Shown here piece after piece: positions 1-8,860 of a DNA stretch of 64,000 nt. A program made the position numbers and the translations under genes. Location of the stretch: positions 202,217 to 266,216 of the forward strand of contig NZ_VFES01000009.1 of NCBI RefSeq assembly GCF_007858185.1, read 5' to 3'. The notes beneath the pieces were generated by a model. That model was not told the DNA's origin. It did not search any database and saw nothing but the letters and a program-made list of their open reading frames with translations. Each line of letters starts with the position of its first letter. Positions within the stretch are counted from its first letter, which is position 1. The DNA is from Pseudomonas grimontii (GTDB lineage Bacteria > Pseudomonadota > Gammaproteobacteria > Pseudomonadales > Pseudomonadaceae).

Positions 1-349
1 CCGCAAACAGGGCTTCCGTGTGGTGCAGGCCGAAGAATGCTGGCACCACTCCCTTGCGCCACTGATGGCCGAGGTGCGGGAAAAAGTCGGCGGCGGCCCG
101 GTGTACCTGAGCTTCGACATCGACGGCATCGACCCGGCCTGGGCGCCCGGCACCGGCACCCCGGAAATCGGCGGGCTGACCACCATCCAGGCGATCGAAA
201 TCATCCGTGGCTGCCAGGGCCTCGACCTGGTTGGTTGCGATCTGGTAGAAGTTTCGCCGCCCTACGACACCACCGGCAACACCTCACTGCTGGGCGCCAA
301 CCTGCTGTACGAGATGCTCTGCGTACTGCCTGGCGTGGCGCACCGCTGA
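1..349 (+). CDS. gbuA: Guanidinobutyrase (ureohydrolase family), C-terminal part
   Basis: The 5' end lies outside the window; the reading frame is open from base 2 to the TGA at 347-349. The ureohydrolase metal-site signature SFDIDGIDP is followed by APGTGTPE, as in agmatinases, guanidinobutyrases and arginases, which use a two-manganese centre to cleave a guanidino group to urea. The family alone does not tell agmatinase from guanidinobutyrase. The order that follows (SnoaL-like protein, NCS1 transporter, sodium:solute symporter) is that of P. aeruginosa PA1421-PA1418, where PA1421 is GbuA, converting 4-guanidinobutyrate to 4-aminobutyrate. The next gene starts inside this stop codon, so they are translationally coupled. 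Proclavaminate amidinohydrolase-type activity is a remote alternative. Confidence 0.85.
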   Translation, partial: RKQGFRVVQAEECWHHSLAPLMAEVREKVGGGPVYLSFDIDGIDPAWAPGTGTPEIGGLTTIQAIEIIRGCQGLDLVGCDLVEVSPPYDTTGNTSLLGANLLYEMLCVLPGVAHR

Positions 350-771
350 TGAGCGTGCCGCAGGTATTGAAAGCCGCCGCCGACCTGGTGTCGGCCTTTG
401 CGCGCAACGACCGCGCCGCCTACTTCGGCGCGTTCACGGCCGATGCCAGCTTTGTGTTCTACACCCTCCCCCAGCCGCTGCTCAGTCGCGACGCCTACCA
501 GGCGTTGTGGGACAGCTGGCGTCAGGATGAAGGGTTCGAGGTGCTGTCCTGCGCCTCGAGCAACGCTGTTGTCAGCCTGCAGGGTGACGTGGCGATCTTT
601 ATTCATGACGTGGCCACCGAGCTGCGCATGAACGGGGAGCAATTCTTTAGCCAGGAACGCGAGACCATTGTCTTCAAACGGCAAGGATCTCGCACAGAAC
701 AACAAGAAGGCCCGTGGCTGGCCTGTCACGAACATTTGTCCGCTATGCCGGAAGGGCTGCCGCCCCCTTAG
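349..771 (+). CDS. SnoaL/NTF2-like domain protein (PA1420-type)
   Basis: The start ATG overlaps the TGA of gbuA by one base. The 140-residue product has an N-terminal helix, a repeated aromatic/strand pattern (AYFGAFTADASFVFYT near residue 30) and a final WLACHEHLSAMP segment. That is typical of the DUF4440/SnoaL group of small alpha+beta barrel proteins, which bind small ligands or act as isomerases or cyclases. There is no signal peptide or membrane segment, so it should be cytoplasmic. Its place between the ureohydrolase and two permeases suggests an accessory role in guanidino-compound catabolism. The precise role is unknown to me. Confidence 0.8.
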   Translation: MSVPQVLKAAADLVSAFARNDRAAYFGAFTADASFVFYTLPQPLLSRDAYQALWDSWRQDEGFEVLSCASSNAVVSLQGDVAIFIHDVATELRMNGEQFFSQERETIVFKRQGSRTEQQEGPWLACHEHLSAMPEGLPPP

Positions 772-792
772 CCAATGTGATCGGAGCTGATC

Positions 793-2307
793 ATGAATAA
801 TAAAAACAACGAAAACAGTATTCGCAAAATAGAAACCAACGGGGTCGAACAGATCCCCGACAACGAACGTACCGCCGGGCCCAAAGACCTGTTTCGCCTG
901 ATCTTCGGCGGTGCCAATACGTTTGCCACCGCCGTACTCGGTTCCTTTCCGGTGTTGTTCGGGTTGTCGTTCCAGGCCGGGGTCTGGGCGATTGTGCTGG
1001 GCGTGCTGGTGGGTGCGCTGATCCTGGCGCCGATGGGCCTGTTCGGGCCGATCAATGGCACCAACAACGCCGTGTCCTCCGGTGCGCACTTCGGCGTGCA
1101 CGGGCGGATTGTTGGCTCGTTTCTGTCATTGCTGACGGCGATTGCCTTCTTCTCACTGTCGGTGTGGAGTTCAGGCGACGCGCTGGTCGGCGGTGCGAAA
1201 CGGCTGATCGGCCTGCCGGAAACCGACCTGACCCTGGGCCTGGCCTACGGCGTATTCGCCATGCTTGTACTGACGGTGTGCATCTATGGCTTTCGTTTCA
1301 TGCTGTGGGTCAACCGCATTGCGGTATGGGCGGCAAGCCTGCTGTTTCTATTGGGCATCTTCGCGTTCGCACCGACCTTCGACAGCCACTTCGCCGGCAC
1401 CGTAGCCCTGGGCCAGACCGGCTTCTGGGCGGCGTTTATCGGCGCGGCGCTGGTGGCCATGAGCAACCCGATTTCCTTCGGGGCGTTCCTGGGTGACTGG
1501 TCGCGCTATATCCCGCGTGAGACGTCGAAAATGCGCATCATGCTGGCCGTGGTCCTGGCACAAATCGCCACCTTGATCCCGTTCCTGTTCGGCCTGGCCA
1601 CCGCGACCATCGTGGCGATCAAGGCGCCGGACTACATCGCGGCCAACAACTACGTCGGCGGCTTGCTGGCGGTGGCGCCCACCTGGTTCTTCCTGCCGGT
1701 GTGCCTGATCGCAGTGATTGGCGGCATGTCCACCGGCACCACCTCGCTGTATGGCACCGGCTTGGACATGTCCAGCGTGTTCCCGCGCCTGCTGTCGCGG
1801 GTCAAGGCCACGCTGCTGATCGGGGTGATGTCGATTGCCTTCATCTTTATCGGACGTTTCGCCGCCAACCTGGTGCAGAGCGTGTCGACCTTCGCCGTGC
1901 TGATCATCACCTGCACCACGCCGTGGATGGTGATGATGATCATCGGCCTGATCGTACGTCGCGGCTTCTACTGCCCGGATGACCTGCAGGTGTTCACCCG
2001 TGGTGAAACCGGCGGCCGCTACTGGTTCAGCCATGGCTGGAACTGGCGCGGGCTGGGGGCCTGGATTCCGAGTGCGTTGATGGGGCTGTGCTTCGTCAAC
2101 TTGCCGGGGCAGTTTGTCGGGCCGCTGGGTAATTTGGCCGATGGCATCGATATCAGCTTGCCGGTGACGCTGGGGCTGGCGTCGGTGGTGTACCTGACGT
2201 TGTTGCGTGTGTTCCCGGAGCCGGCTTCGGTGTATGGCCCCAAGGGGCCGCTTCGCAGCCCAGCGGGTGCAAGCGCCCTCGCCACAACGCGCGCGCCTAC
2301 CACTTAA
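793..2307 (+). CDS. NCS1-family (purine-cytosine permease type) transporter
   Basis: A 504-residue polytopic inner-membrane protein with about 12 hydrophobic segments. The cytosolic N-terminus (residues 1-35) carries the GVEQIPDNERT motif and is followed by a LIFGGANTFATAVLG helix, both characteristic of the cytosine/purine/allantoin permease group. The family carries nucleobases and related nitrogen compounds with cations. Position in the gbu operon (PA1419 equivalent) suggests uptake of a guanidino compound or derivative rather than cytosine, but this is inference. The start ATG is preceded by a weak GGAG (783-786). The last 30 residues are proline/alanine-rich and vary in such proteins. 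Confidence 0.88.
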   Translation: MNNKNNENSIRKIETNGVEQIPDNERTAGPKDLFRLIFGGANTFATAVLGSFPVLFGLSFQAGVWAIVLGVLVGALILAPMGLFGPINGTNNAVSSGAHFGVHGRIVGSFLSLLTAIAFFSLSVWSSGDALVGGAKRLIGLPETDLTLGLAYGVFAMLVLTVCIYGFRFMLWVNRIAVWAASLLFLLGIFAFAPTFDSHFAGTVALGQTGFWAAFIGAALVAMSNPISFGAFLGDWSRYIPRETSKMRIMLAVVLAQIATLIPFLFGLATATIVAIKAPDYIAANNYVGGLLAVAPTWFFLPVCLIAVIGGMSTGTTSLYGTGLDMSSVFPRLLSRVKATLLIGVMSIAFIFIGRFAANLVQSVSTFAVLIITCTTPWMVMMIIGLIVRRGFYCPDDLQVFTRGETGGRYWFSHGWNWRGLGAWIPSALMGLCFVNLPGQFVGPLGNLADGIDISLPVTLGLASVVYLTLLRVFPEPASVYGPKGPLRSPAGASALATTRAPTT

Positions 2308-2332
2308 AAACAATAATCGGAGACCCGCCGTC

Positions 2333-3715
2333 ATGGCTTTGGATTTATTCGTCGTACTCATCTACGCCGCCGGCATGCTCGTGCTCGGCTATTACGGCAT
2401 GCGCCGCGCCAAGACCCACGAAGACTACCTGGTGGCCGGTCGCAACCTGGGCCCGTCGCTGTACATGGGCACCATGGCGGCCACGGTGCTGGGCGGTGCA
2501 TCCACCGTCGGTACCGTGCGCCTGGGTTACGTGCATGGCATCTCCGGCTTCTGGCTGTGTGCCGCGCTGGGCATGGGGATCATCGCGCTGAACCTGTTCC
2601 TGGCTAAACCGCTGCTCAAGCTGAAAATCTTCACCGTCACCCAGGTGCTGGAAAAGCGCTACAACCCCATGGCCCGCCAAGCGAGTGCGGTGATCATGCT
2701 GGCCTACGCGCTGATGATCGGTGTGACCTCGATCCTGGCCATCGGCACCGTATTGCAAGTGCTGTTCGGCCTGCCGTTCTGGATTTCGGTGCTGCTGGGC
2801 GGTGGTGTGGTGGTGGTCTACTCGACCATCGGCGGCATGTGGTCGCTGACCCTCACCGACATTGTGCAGTTCGTGATCAAGACCGTCGGCCTGATGTTTA
2901 TCCTGCTGCCGATCTGCCTATACCGCGTCGGCGGCTGGGACGAACTGGTGGCCAAGCTGCCGGCGTCGAGCTTCAGCTTCACCGCGATCGGCTGGGACAC
3001 GATCATCACCTACTTCATGATCTACTTTTTCGGCATCCTGATCGGCCAGGACATCTGGCAGCGGGTGTTCACCGCCCGTGACGAAAAGGTCGCCAAGTAC
3101 GCAGGCACTTTCGCCGGTTTCTACTGCATCCTTTACGGCCTCGCCTGTGCACTGATCGGCATGGCGGCCCATGTACTGATTCCGGATCTGGACAACGTCA
3201 ACAACGCATTCGCGGCCATCGTCAAAGTCTCGCTGCCGGACGGCATCCGTGGCCTGGTGATCGCGGCGGCACTGGCGGCGATGATGTCGACAGCCAGCGC
3301 CGGCCTGCTCGCCGCCTCCACCGTATTGACCGAAGACCTGCTGCCACGTTTGCGCGGCGGCAGACAATCGAGCCTGGCAATCAACCGCCTGTTCACGATG
3401 CTGACCGGTATCGTCGTGCTGGGCATCGCACTGGTGGTCAATGACGTGATCAGCGCCCTGACCCTGGCCTACAACCTGCTGGTGGGTGGCATGCTGATCC
3501 CGCTGATCGGCGCGATCTTCTGGAAACGGGCGACCACATCGGGGGCAATCACCTCCATGACCCTGGGTTTTGTGACAGCGCTGGTGTTCATGTTCAAGGA
3601 CGGGCTGGATGCGAACACGCCGATCTACTACAGCCTGGCGGTGGCGTTGGTGAGTTTTGTGCTGGTGAGTTTGCTGTCGCGCCGGCCAGAGGCGCAGGTC
3701 GCTCGGGCGGTGTAA
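2333..3715 (+). CDS. Sodium:solute symporter (SSS family)
   Basis: 460 residues beginning MALDLFVVLIYAAGM at the ATG 25 bases after the previous stop, with a GGAG motif at 2319. The frame is open further upstream but that would overlap the transporter gene. About 13 membrane segments; the early RAKTHEDYLVAGRNLG stretch after helix 1 and the later GGMWSLTLTDIVQF are the usual SSS signatures for Na+-coupled uptake of sugars, amino acids or urea-like solutes. It corresponds to PA1418 in the gbu neighbourhood and probably completes a two-carrier import system. The last gene of the operon; no strong hairpin with a T-tract follows it. Confidence 0.9.
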   Translation: MALDLFVVLIYAAGMLVLGYYGMRRAKTHEDYLVAGRNLGPSLYMGTMAATVLGGASTVGTVRLGYVHGISGFWLCAALGMGIIALNLFLAKPLLKLKIFTVTQVLEKRYNPMARQASAVIMLAYALMIGVTSILAIGTVLQVLFGLPFWISVLLGGGVVVVYSTIGGMWSLTLTDIVQFVIKTVGLMFILLPICLYRVGGWDELVAKLPASSFSFTAIGWDTIITYFMIYFFGILIGQDIWQRVFTARDEKVAKYAGTFAGFYCILYGLACALIGMAAHVLIPDLDNVNNAFAAIVKVSLPDGIRGLVIAAALAAMMSTASAGLLAASTVLTEDLLPRLRGGRQSSLAINRLFTMLTGIVVLGIALVVNDVISALTLAYNLLVGGMLIPLIGAIFWKRATTSGAITSMTLGFVTALVFMFKDGLDANTPIYYSLAVALVSFVLVSLLSRRPEAQVARAV

Positions 3716-3920
3716 GGCATAACGGGGTTCAGCGCGGTTTCTTCAGCGTGTGCGACGTCGGATGTCACACCCATTGTTTTCCTGGGTCTATCCGCTGGCC
3801 ATTAGTCGGAACTGGTATTTCTGACAGTAGAAGCGCTGCTGAGGACCGTAATAGCCTGACCTGGCCATTTCAAACTTGAAGAAATTGGCTTTGCCATCCG
3901 ACAACCCAGGAGATATCGAA

Positions 3921-4226
3921 ATGAAACAACGTGATCCTTCTTACCCAGCGGCGCCAACAGTTCCACCTCAACTTAAGACAGGGGACTACGTACGTCTGGA
4001 CGGTCCCAACGCAGGCGTCTGCACCGGACTATACAAGCTCATGTTTTATAAAAACGGCACCTCATTCGCCACGCTGCCTATACAGCGAGCATTTAAAGAC
4101 TCGTTCAATTTTGAGGTTCACGGGAGTTTCGAAGGAGAGATCGAGGTGAAAGGCCACTATCACGACTGTGCCACTGGCCTGGAACACCAGCATAGCTTTG
4201 GGTCTACCCACGTCAGTCGAGACTAA
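3921..4226 (+). CDS. Small protein of unknown function (101 aa)
   Basis: The ATG at 3921 follows an AGGAG (3907-3911) at good spacing; the frame opens at a TTG at 3876, which lacks such a site. The product is soluble and charged and contains KTGDYVRLDGPNAGV near residue 17, a pattern like small beta-barrel folds (SH3/KOW-like), then two strand-like segments and a His/Asp/Cys-containing tail. I do not recognise a family. It stands alone on the plus strand with about 200 bases upstream in which I see no clear promoter, and its base composition is lower in GC than its neighbours, so recent acquisition is possible. Confidence 0.6.
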   Translation: MKQRDPSYPAAPTVPPQLKTGDYVRLDGPNAGVCTGLYKLMFYKNGTSFATLPIQRAFKDSFNFEVHGSFEGEIEVKGHYHDCATGLEHQHSFGSTHVSRD

Positions 4227-4323
4227 TGATGTATTCCAATAGTCGTGCAATTATTCGACTTACCCGGCGGCGCTCTCACGGCGTATAGCGTTCTTCATCG
4301 TGCAAGCGCCTCCCTCGCGGGCC

Positions 4324-4446
4324 TCACCGGCGACGCGGCCGACGCTGCTCGTCATCGGTACGAATCGGCACCGGTTGCAGTGGCGGCTCGATCAAGCCCA
4401 GTGCAACGCCGAGGTCGTGGAGCCAGTTCTGGATTTCCTCTTTCAT
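4324..4446 (-). CDS. PA1414-family micro-protein (40 aa); possible SicX-type sRNA locus
   Basis: Starts MKEEIQNWLHDLGVAL and ends with an Arg-rich tail (RRPRRR). A strong AGGGGG Shine-Dalgarno lies 7-12 bases upstream, which decides this start over a longer frame to 4548. I recognise the sequence type as the PA1414 family of Pseudomonas; in P. aeruginosa the PA1414 locus is reported to yield the oxygen-responsive sRNA SicX, so the transcript rather than the peptide may be the functional product. Location close to the gbu genes matches P. aeruginosa gene order (PA1414 to PA1421). Half of an Anr/Fnr site lies 120 bases upstream. Function of the peptide is not known to me. Confidence 0.7.
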   Translation of the reverse strand: MKEEIQNWLHDLGVALGLIEPPLQPVPIRTDDEQRRPRRR

Positions 4447-4565
4447 GGTTTGCCCCCTTTGAGGGTAATGCTGGTAGGCGCAAGTTCTGTCGCCTTTTCC
4501 TACATTGATAATAGCCCTAAGTCCTACGTATTGCTTGAACGAAACCACAACGAACTATTACTGAA

Positions 4566-4579
4566 TTGATCCAAATCCT
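4566..4579 (-). promoter_or_regulatory. Candidate Anr/Fnr box upstream of the PA1414-type gene
   Basis: On the plus strand the bases read TTGAT-CCAA-ATCCT, against the Anr consensus TTGAT-N4-ATCAA: one half is perfect and the other matches 3 of 5. It lies 120 bases before the start codon. I could not find a convincing -10 hexamer at the spacing expected for a class II site (TSS near 4531), so the call is tentative. Confidence 0.35.
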
Positions 4580-4589
4580 GACGGATCGT

Positions 4590-5483
4590 TCAAGCAATCG
4601 CGCGTGCGTCTTGCAGGACCTCGGCCCTGCCCTCTCGCTGCAGGTCGATCCATGCGTTGAGGTTAGCGCCGAGCATACCCTTTCGCCACATCAGCCAGGT
4701 GGTCGCAGTGGCAAAATGCCCTGTCAGCGGATGAACGGACACGCTGTCCTTGCCCGGCAGGCTGTCGAGCATGGATTCGGACATCAACGCCACGCCTGAA
4801 CCGGCGATGACGCAGGCGAGCATGCCCTGATAAGACTCGATCTCAATCGCCCGCCCCATGGCGACGTGCTCGTGGGAAAACCAGGATTCCAACCGCGCCC
4901 GATAGGCACAGCTGCGGCGGAAAGTGAACACCGAACGGCCAGCAACGTCCTGTGGCCCGCGCACCGGCGGATGGTCAGCTTCGCATATCAGCACCAGGCG
5001 TTCTTCGCACAGGGCTACACCGTCCAGCGAGGCGATAGTGCTGGGCCCGTCCACAAAAGCAGCATCCAGGCGACCGGTAATCAACCCTTCGAGCAACTCA
5101 CCGCTGGGCGCCGATTGCACCTGCAAGTTCACCATCGGGTAGGCCTTGTGGTAACGCGCCAACAATTTCGGTAAATGCACCGCCGCCGTGCTGTACATGC
5201 TGCCCAGTACAAAGTCGCCGGCCGGTTGCCCGCCTTGCACGGCGCCATGGGCTTCATCGTGCAGCGCCAGCAGACGGGTGCTGTAGTCCAGCAATACCTT
5301 GCCCGCCGGAGAAAGCTGCAAGCGCTGGCGTTCACGCACGAACAACTCCACGCCCAGCTGTTCTTCCATCTGCTTGAGCCGGGTCGACAAGTTCGACGGC
5401 ACTCGATGCAGACGCTCGGCAGCGCGGGTGATGGAGCCCTCTTCCGCCACGGCCTGGAATATCCGCAATTGACTGAACTCCAT
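4590..5483 (-). CDS. LysR-family transcriptional regulator
   Basis: 297 residues from the ATG that gives MEFSQLRIFQAVAEEG; a GGGGA lies 8 bases upstream, and the alternative TTG four codons earlier is less likely. The N-terminal winged helix-turn-helix (SITRAAERLHRVPSNLSTRL, about residues 17-36) and LFVRERQRLQLSPAG are canonical, followed by the periplasmic-binding-like effector domain. It is divergent from the YbfB/YjiJ MFS gene with 103 bases between them, the usual arrangement for a regulator and its target, so it likely controls that transporter. The effector is unknown. Confidence 0.92.
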   Translation of the reverse strand: MEFSQLRIFQAVAEEGSITRAAERLHRVPSNLSTRLKQMEEQLGVELFVRERQRLQLSPAGKVLLDYSTRLLALHDEAHGAVQGGQPAGDFVLGSMYSTAAVHLPKLLARYHKAYPMVNLQVQSAPSGELLEGLITGRLDAAFVDGPSTIASLDGVALCEERLVLICEADHPPVRGPQDVAGRSVFTFRRSCAYRARLESWFSHEHVAMGRAIEIESYQGMLACVIAGSGVALMSESMLDSLPGKDSVSVHPLTGHFATATTWLMWRKGMLGANLNAWIDLQREGRAEVLQDARAIA

Positions 5484-5586
5484 GCCTTTCCCCAAAACTG
5501 AACAAGTTGCTCACTATTATTCATTTTTACAGAAAGTCAATGCGCTTTAGCCTGACGGTATTCGCTTACCAGCAGGACACCTGACC

Positions 5587-6795
5587 ATGTCACCCCTGAT
5601 CCGCTTACTCGCCAGTTTTATCGCCCTGATGATGGCCATGGGCATTGGTCGCTTCGCTCTCACCCCGCAAGTGCCCCACTTGCTCAGTGAAGGGCAGATC
5701 GACCTGACCGGCGCCGGTCTGATCGCGGCGGCCAATTACCTGGGCTATTTCGTGGGTGCGGTGGATTCGATTTTTGCGCGCAGCCATCAGCATGTGCGGG
5801 GTCGCCTGTATGGCGGGCTATGGCTGTGTGTGCTGCTGACGCTGGCGTCGTACTGGGCCCATGGTTTCTGGCCACACTTGCTGCTGCGCTTCGGAACCGG
5901 CGTTGCAAGTGCCTGGGCATTGGTGATGATCACCAGCCTGAGCCAGCCGCTGGCGATTGCCGCCGGGCGTCCACGCCTGGGCGCCCTGGTGTTTGCCGGG
6001 CCAGGGCTGGGGATTCTGTTAACCGGGTTGCTGGCGTTGGGCTCCAACCTGTGGGGCCAAAGCTCTGCAACGTTGTGGCTGATCTACGGTGTGGTGGCGC
6101 TGGCGATGCTACTGGCAATCTTGCCCTTCTTGCCCCAGCCGTCCAGCGTCACTGCGCCTGTTGCAAGCCACGCCGACACGGCCAGCAACGGTAGCATTAC
6201 CCACCTGTGCTTGATCTATGTGTTGTTCGGCCTGGGCTACATCATTCCGGCGACGTTCCTGTCACAGATGGCCAGCGCGCAATTCAAAGGCGCCTGGCAA
6301 GCCGATCTGTTCTGGCCATGCTTTGGCCTGGCCGCGGCGATCGGCGTGGTGGTCGCAAGCCTGCGTCGCAAGGACCCGGACACCACCCGCCGCTGGCTGA
6401 TGACCACGTTGTGGCTGCAAGCGGCCGGCGTATTCGCCTGCCTGCTGGGTAACGGTTGGGGTCTGGCGCTGGGGGTGTTGCTGTGCGGTGCGCCATTCCT
6501 GGCCTGTATGCAGTTGGTGATGGCGCGCCTGCGGGAGATTGCCCCCCACGGCTATCAGCGCAACACCGGGCTGCTGACCGCCAGCTTTGCCATCGGCCAA
6601 TTGAGTGGGCCGTTGCTGGCGTCGGTGAGCAGCCACCTGAGCGGTGGCCTGCAACCGGCGTTAGTGATCGCCGGTGCAGGCCTGTTAGTGGCGGGAGGCG
6701 TGTTGGTCAGCCCGCGGCCAACGGTGCCGGTGCACGAACCTGCTCACGCCGCGCCAACACCAGGAAAAACAGCCCACCCAGGAAGCAGCCGGTGA
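5587..6795 (+). CDS. YbfB/YjiJ-type MFS transporter
   Basis: 402 residues with 12 predicted membrane helices. The N-terminal IALMMAMGIGRFALTPQVP segment is the signature of the YbfB/YjiJ branch of the major facilitator superfamily, and the middle loop near residue 185 separates the two six-helix halves. Substrates of this branch are unknown. The start ATG is 103 bases from the divergent LysR gene. The 3' end runs 89 bases into the 3' end of the convergent NCS1 gene, so the last 29 codons, a Pro/Ala/His-rich tail after helix 12, are read from DNA coding on both strands. Confidence 0.88.
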   Translation: MSPLIRLLASFIALMMAMGIGRFALTPQVPHLLSEGQIDLTGAGLIAAANYLGYFVGAVDSIFARSHQHVRGRLYGGLWLCVLLTLASYWAHGFWPHLLLRFGTGVASAWALVMITSLSQPLAIAAGRPRLGALVFAGPGLGILLTGLLALGSNLWGQSSATLWLIYGVVALAMLLAILPFLPQPSSVTAPVASHADTASNGSITHLCLIYVLFGLGYIIPATFLSQMASAQFKGAWQADLFWPCFGLAAAIGVVVASLRRKDPDTTRRWLMTTLWLQAAGVFACLLGNGWGLALGVLLCGAPFLACMQLVMARLREIAPHGYQRNTGLLTASFAIGQLSGPLLASVSSHLSGGLQPALVIAGAGLLVAGGVLVSPRPTVPVHEPAHAAPTPGKTAHPGSSR

Positions 6796-8149
6796 ACCAG
6801 GCAAAGTTAGCCATGCCCTGCAACGCCGGCGTGAAGGTGATCGCGACACCCGCCAGTGTCGCGGGCACCAGCGCCTTGACCGCCGTCCAGTTAACACCGC
6901 CATCGAAGTAATAGCGCCCGCTCGGGCTGTCATCGAACAGCGCGTCCACGTCGATCTTCTGCTTTTTGATCAGGTAGAAATCCACCAGCAGAATCCCGAA
7001 CAACGGGCCGATAAAGGCCGCGAGAATATCCAGGGTGTAGTGGATCATCAGCGGGTTATTGAACAGGTTCCACGGGGTGATGAAGATCGAAGCCACGGCG
7101 GCGATCATGCCACCGGCGCGCCAGCTGATTTTGCTCGGCGCGACGTTAGCGAAGTCGAACGCCGGGGACACGAAGTTGGCGACGATGTTGATGCCAATCG
7201 TGGCAGTGACAAATGCAAAAGCGCCAAGCAGCACCGCCACGCTGTTATCGATTCGCGAGACGGTAGCGATCGGGTCATGGAGCATTTCGCCAAACACCGG
7301 CAAGGTGCCCGAGACGATCACCACGGTCACCAGGGAAAACGCCAGGAAATTCACCGGCAGGCCCCAGAAGTTGCCGCGTCGCACGTCCCGCATGCTGCGG
7401 CAGTAACGGCTGAAATCACCGAAATTCAGGGTCGGCCCGGAAAAGTACGAGACCACCAGCGCCGTCGCCACGATCACCTGGCCGAATGCCTGCCAGCCCG
7501 ACAGGGATTTTTCCGCCAGGGTAAAGCTGATATTCGCCCAACCCGCCTTCCACACGATCCAGCCGGCCAGGGCAAACATCACCGCATAGACCACCGGCCC
7601 CGCCCAATCGATAAAGCGGCGAATGGACTCCATGCCGGCCCAGAACACAGCCGCCTGCAACACCCATAGACTGAGGAAACCAAACCAGCCCAGGTAAGAC
7701 AGGCCGGCAAAGTGCGGCTCTGCAAACACCGCCATCTGTGGGAAAAAGCGCAATACCACAATGATCAAGGCACTCGACGCCAGGTAGGTCTGAATCCCGT
7801 ACCAGGCCACCGCAATCAAGCCGCGAATCACTGCGGGAATATTTGCGCCGAACACACCAAACGCCAGCCGGCAGATCACTGGATAGGGAACGGCAGCCTG
7901 CTGGCTGGGCTTGGCCACCAGGTTGGCAATCAGTTGCACGATGCAGATGCCTGCCAGCAAGGCAATCAACACCTGCCAACTGGCCAGCCCTAAGGCGAAG
8001 AGACTGGCGGCGAACACATAGCCACCCACGCTGTGCACGTCACTCATCCAGAAGGCGAAGATGTTGTACCAGGTCCACTTTTGCGGCAGTGGGCCCAGGT
8101 CCTGGTTGTACAGGCGCGGGCTGTAGCCTTTGGGCAATTGTTCGGTCAT
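6707..8149 (-). CDS. NCS1-family nucleobase/hydantoin-type permease
   Basis: 480 residues from the ATG giving MTEQLPKGYSPRLYNQDLGP; a GAGGAG seven bases upstream decides this start over one 13 codons earlier. Twelve hydrophobic segments; the region WTWYNIFAFWMSDVHSVGGY forms helix 1 with the substrate-site Trp and Asn seen in Mhp1-like hydantoin, uracil and allantoin carriers, and GPTLNFGDFSRY in the middle is also typical. It belongs to a different branch from the cytosine-permease type at 793. No catabolic partner gene lies beside it in the window, so the substrate cannot be named. Its C-terminal codons overlap the convergent MFS gene. Confidence 0.88.
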   Translation of the reverse strand: MTEQLPKGYSPRLYNQDLGPLPQKWTWYNIFAFWMSDVHSVGGYVFAASLFALGLASWQVLIALLAGICIVQLIANLVAKPSQQAAVPYPVICRLAFGVFGANIPAVIRGLIAVAWYGIQTYLASSALIIVVLRFFPQMAVFAEPHFAGLSYLGWFGFLSLWVLQAAVFWAGMESIRRFIDWAGPVVYAVMFALAGWIVWKAGWANISFTLAEKSLSGWQAFGQVIVATALVVSYFSGPTLNFGDFSRYCRSMRDVRRGNFWGLPVNFLAFSLVTVVIVSGTLPVFGEMLHDPIATVSRIDNSVAVLLGAFAFVTATIGINIVANFVSPAFDFANVAPSKISWRAGGMIAAVASIFITPWNLFNNPLMIHYTLDILAAFIGPLFGILLVDFYLIKKQKIDVDALFDDSPSGRYYFDGGVNWTAVKALVPATLAGVAITFTPALQGMANFAWFTGCFLGGLFFLVLARREQVRAPAPLAAG

Positions 8150-8348
8150 CGCTGGGCTCCTCGTAATACCGGCCTGCGCTTCCGTCACGGGGGTGCATAC
8201 GGGAGGCGGCGTGGTTTGTATACGAGATAGTCAGCAGAATACGTGCCAATAGAACACAATCCCTCTGCAACGACGTTCCAAAGGGGGACAAGGAGGTTTA
8301 TTAACGGGGACTGCGCTCAGCAACGGTGCAGATTGATCCTGTACACAA

Positions 8349-8747
8349 TCATCGGTGCACTCGTTGTGCACACAAGTACCCGACCGTGCAGCAAGCCGCT
8401 GTGAGGAAGGTGCCCCAGGCCATGTCCATCACCGCCAACCCACCAGACCAGCCTTGCAGCGTGGCCCAGTTGCTCAGGTCATAGGTGCCGTAGGCCACCA
8501 GGCCCAGCATGGCGCCCATCCGCGCAGCGCGTTGCCAACTGGCGCTGGGCAAGACCACGAACACCACGCAACCGAGGACATACAAGAGGTAGAACAGCGC
8601 TGCGGGCAACAGGCGAGGCTGATCGAGCATCAGCGGGCCCAGCAGGGATTTGTAGGTCGGGCCCATGAGGACGCCGAGCCAGAGACCGTCGAGGATCAGG
8701 AAGGCAAGCAAGGTGCCGAGGTAAGCGAAGACAGACTTCTTGGACAT
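8349..8747 (-). CDS. DUF2177-family membrane protein
   Basis: 132 residues with four hydrophobic segments and the conserved early motif FLILDGLWLG plus YGTYDLSNWATLQGW, which I recognise from the DUF2177 family of small inner-membrane proteins of unknown function. The Asp and Trp in these motifs are conserved in the family. It stands alone between the NCS1 gene (200 bases away, no clear elements seen) and a REP pair that separates it from its upstream neighbour. Confidence 0.82.
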   Translation of the reverse strand: MSKKSVFAYLGTLLAFLILDGLWLGVLMGPTYKSLLGPLMLDQPRLLPAALFYLLYVLGCVVFVVLPSASWQRAARMGAMLGLVAYGTYDLSNWATLQGWSGGLAVMDMAWGTFLTAACCTVGYLCAQRVHR

Positions 8748-8760
8748 TGATGCACCCTCT

Positions 8761-8842
8761 GTAGGAGCGAGCTTGCTCGCGAAAATACTCCAGGCGCATC
8801 ACGGTGTCGGATGTACCTTTTTCGCGAGCAAGCTCGCTCCTA
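8761..8842. repeat. REP pair (inverted), Pseudomonas type
   Basis: Two nearly identical copies in inverted orientation (8761-8783 and 8821-8842) of the common Pseudomonas REP, containing GGAGCGAGCTTGCTCGCG; each copy is itself palindromic. They lie between two minus-strand genes, where REPs usually act as mRNA-stabilising or attenuating hairpins. Confidence 0.92.
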
Positions 8843-8860
8843 AAGAAGAGCAAACCGCAC

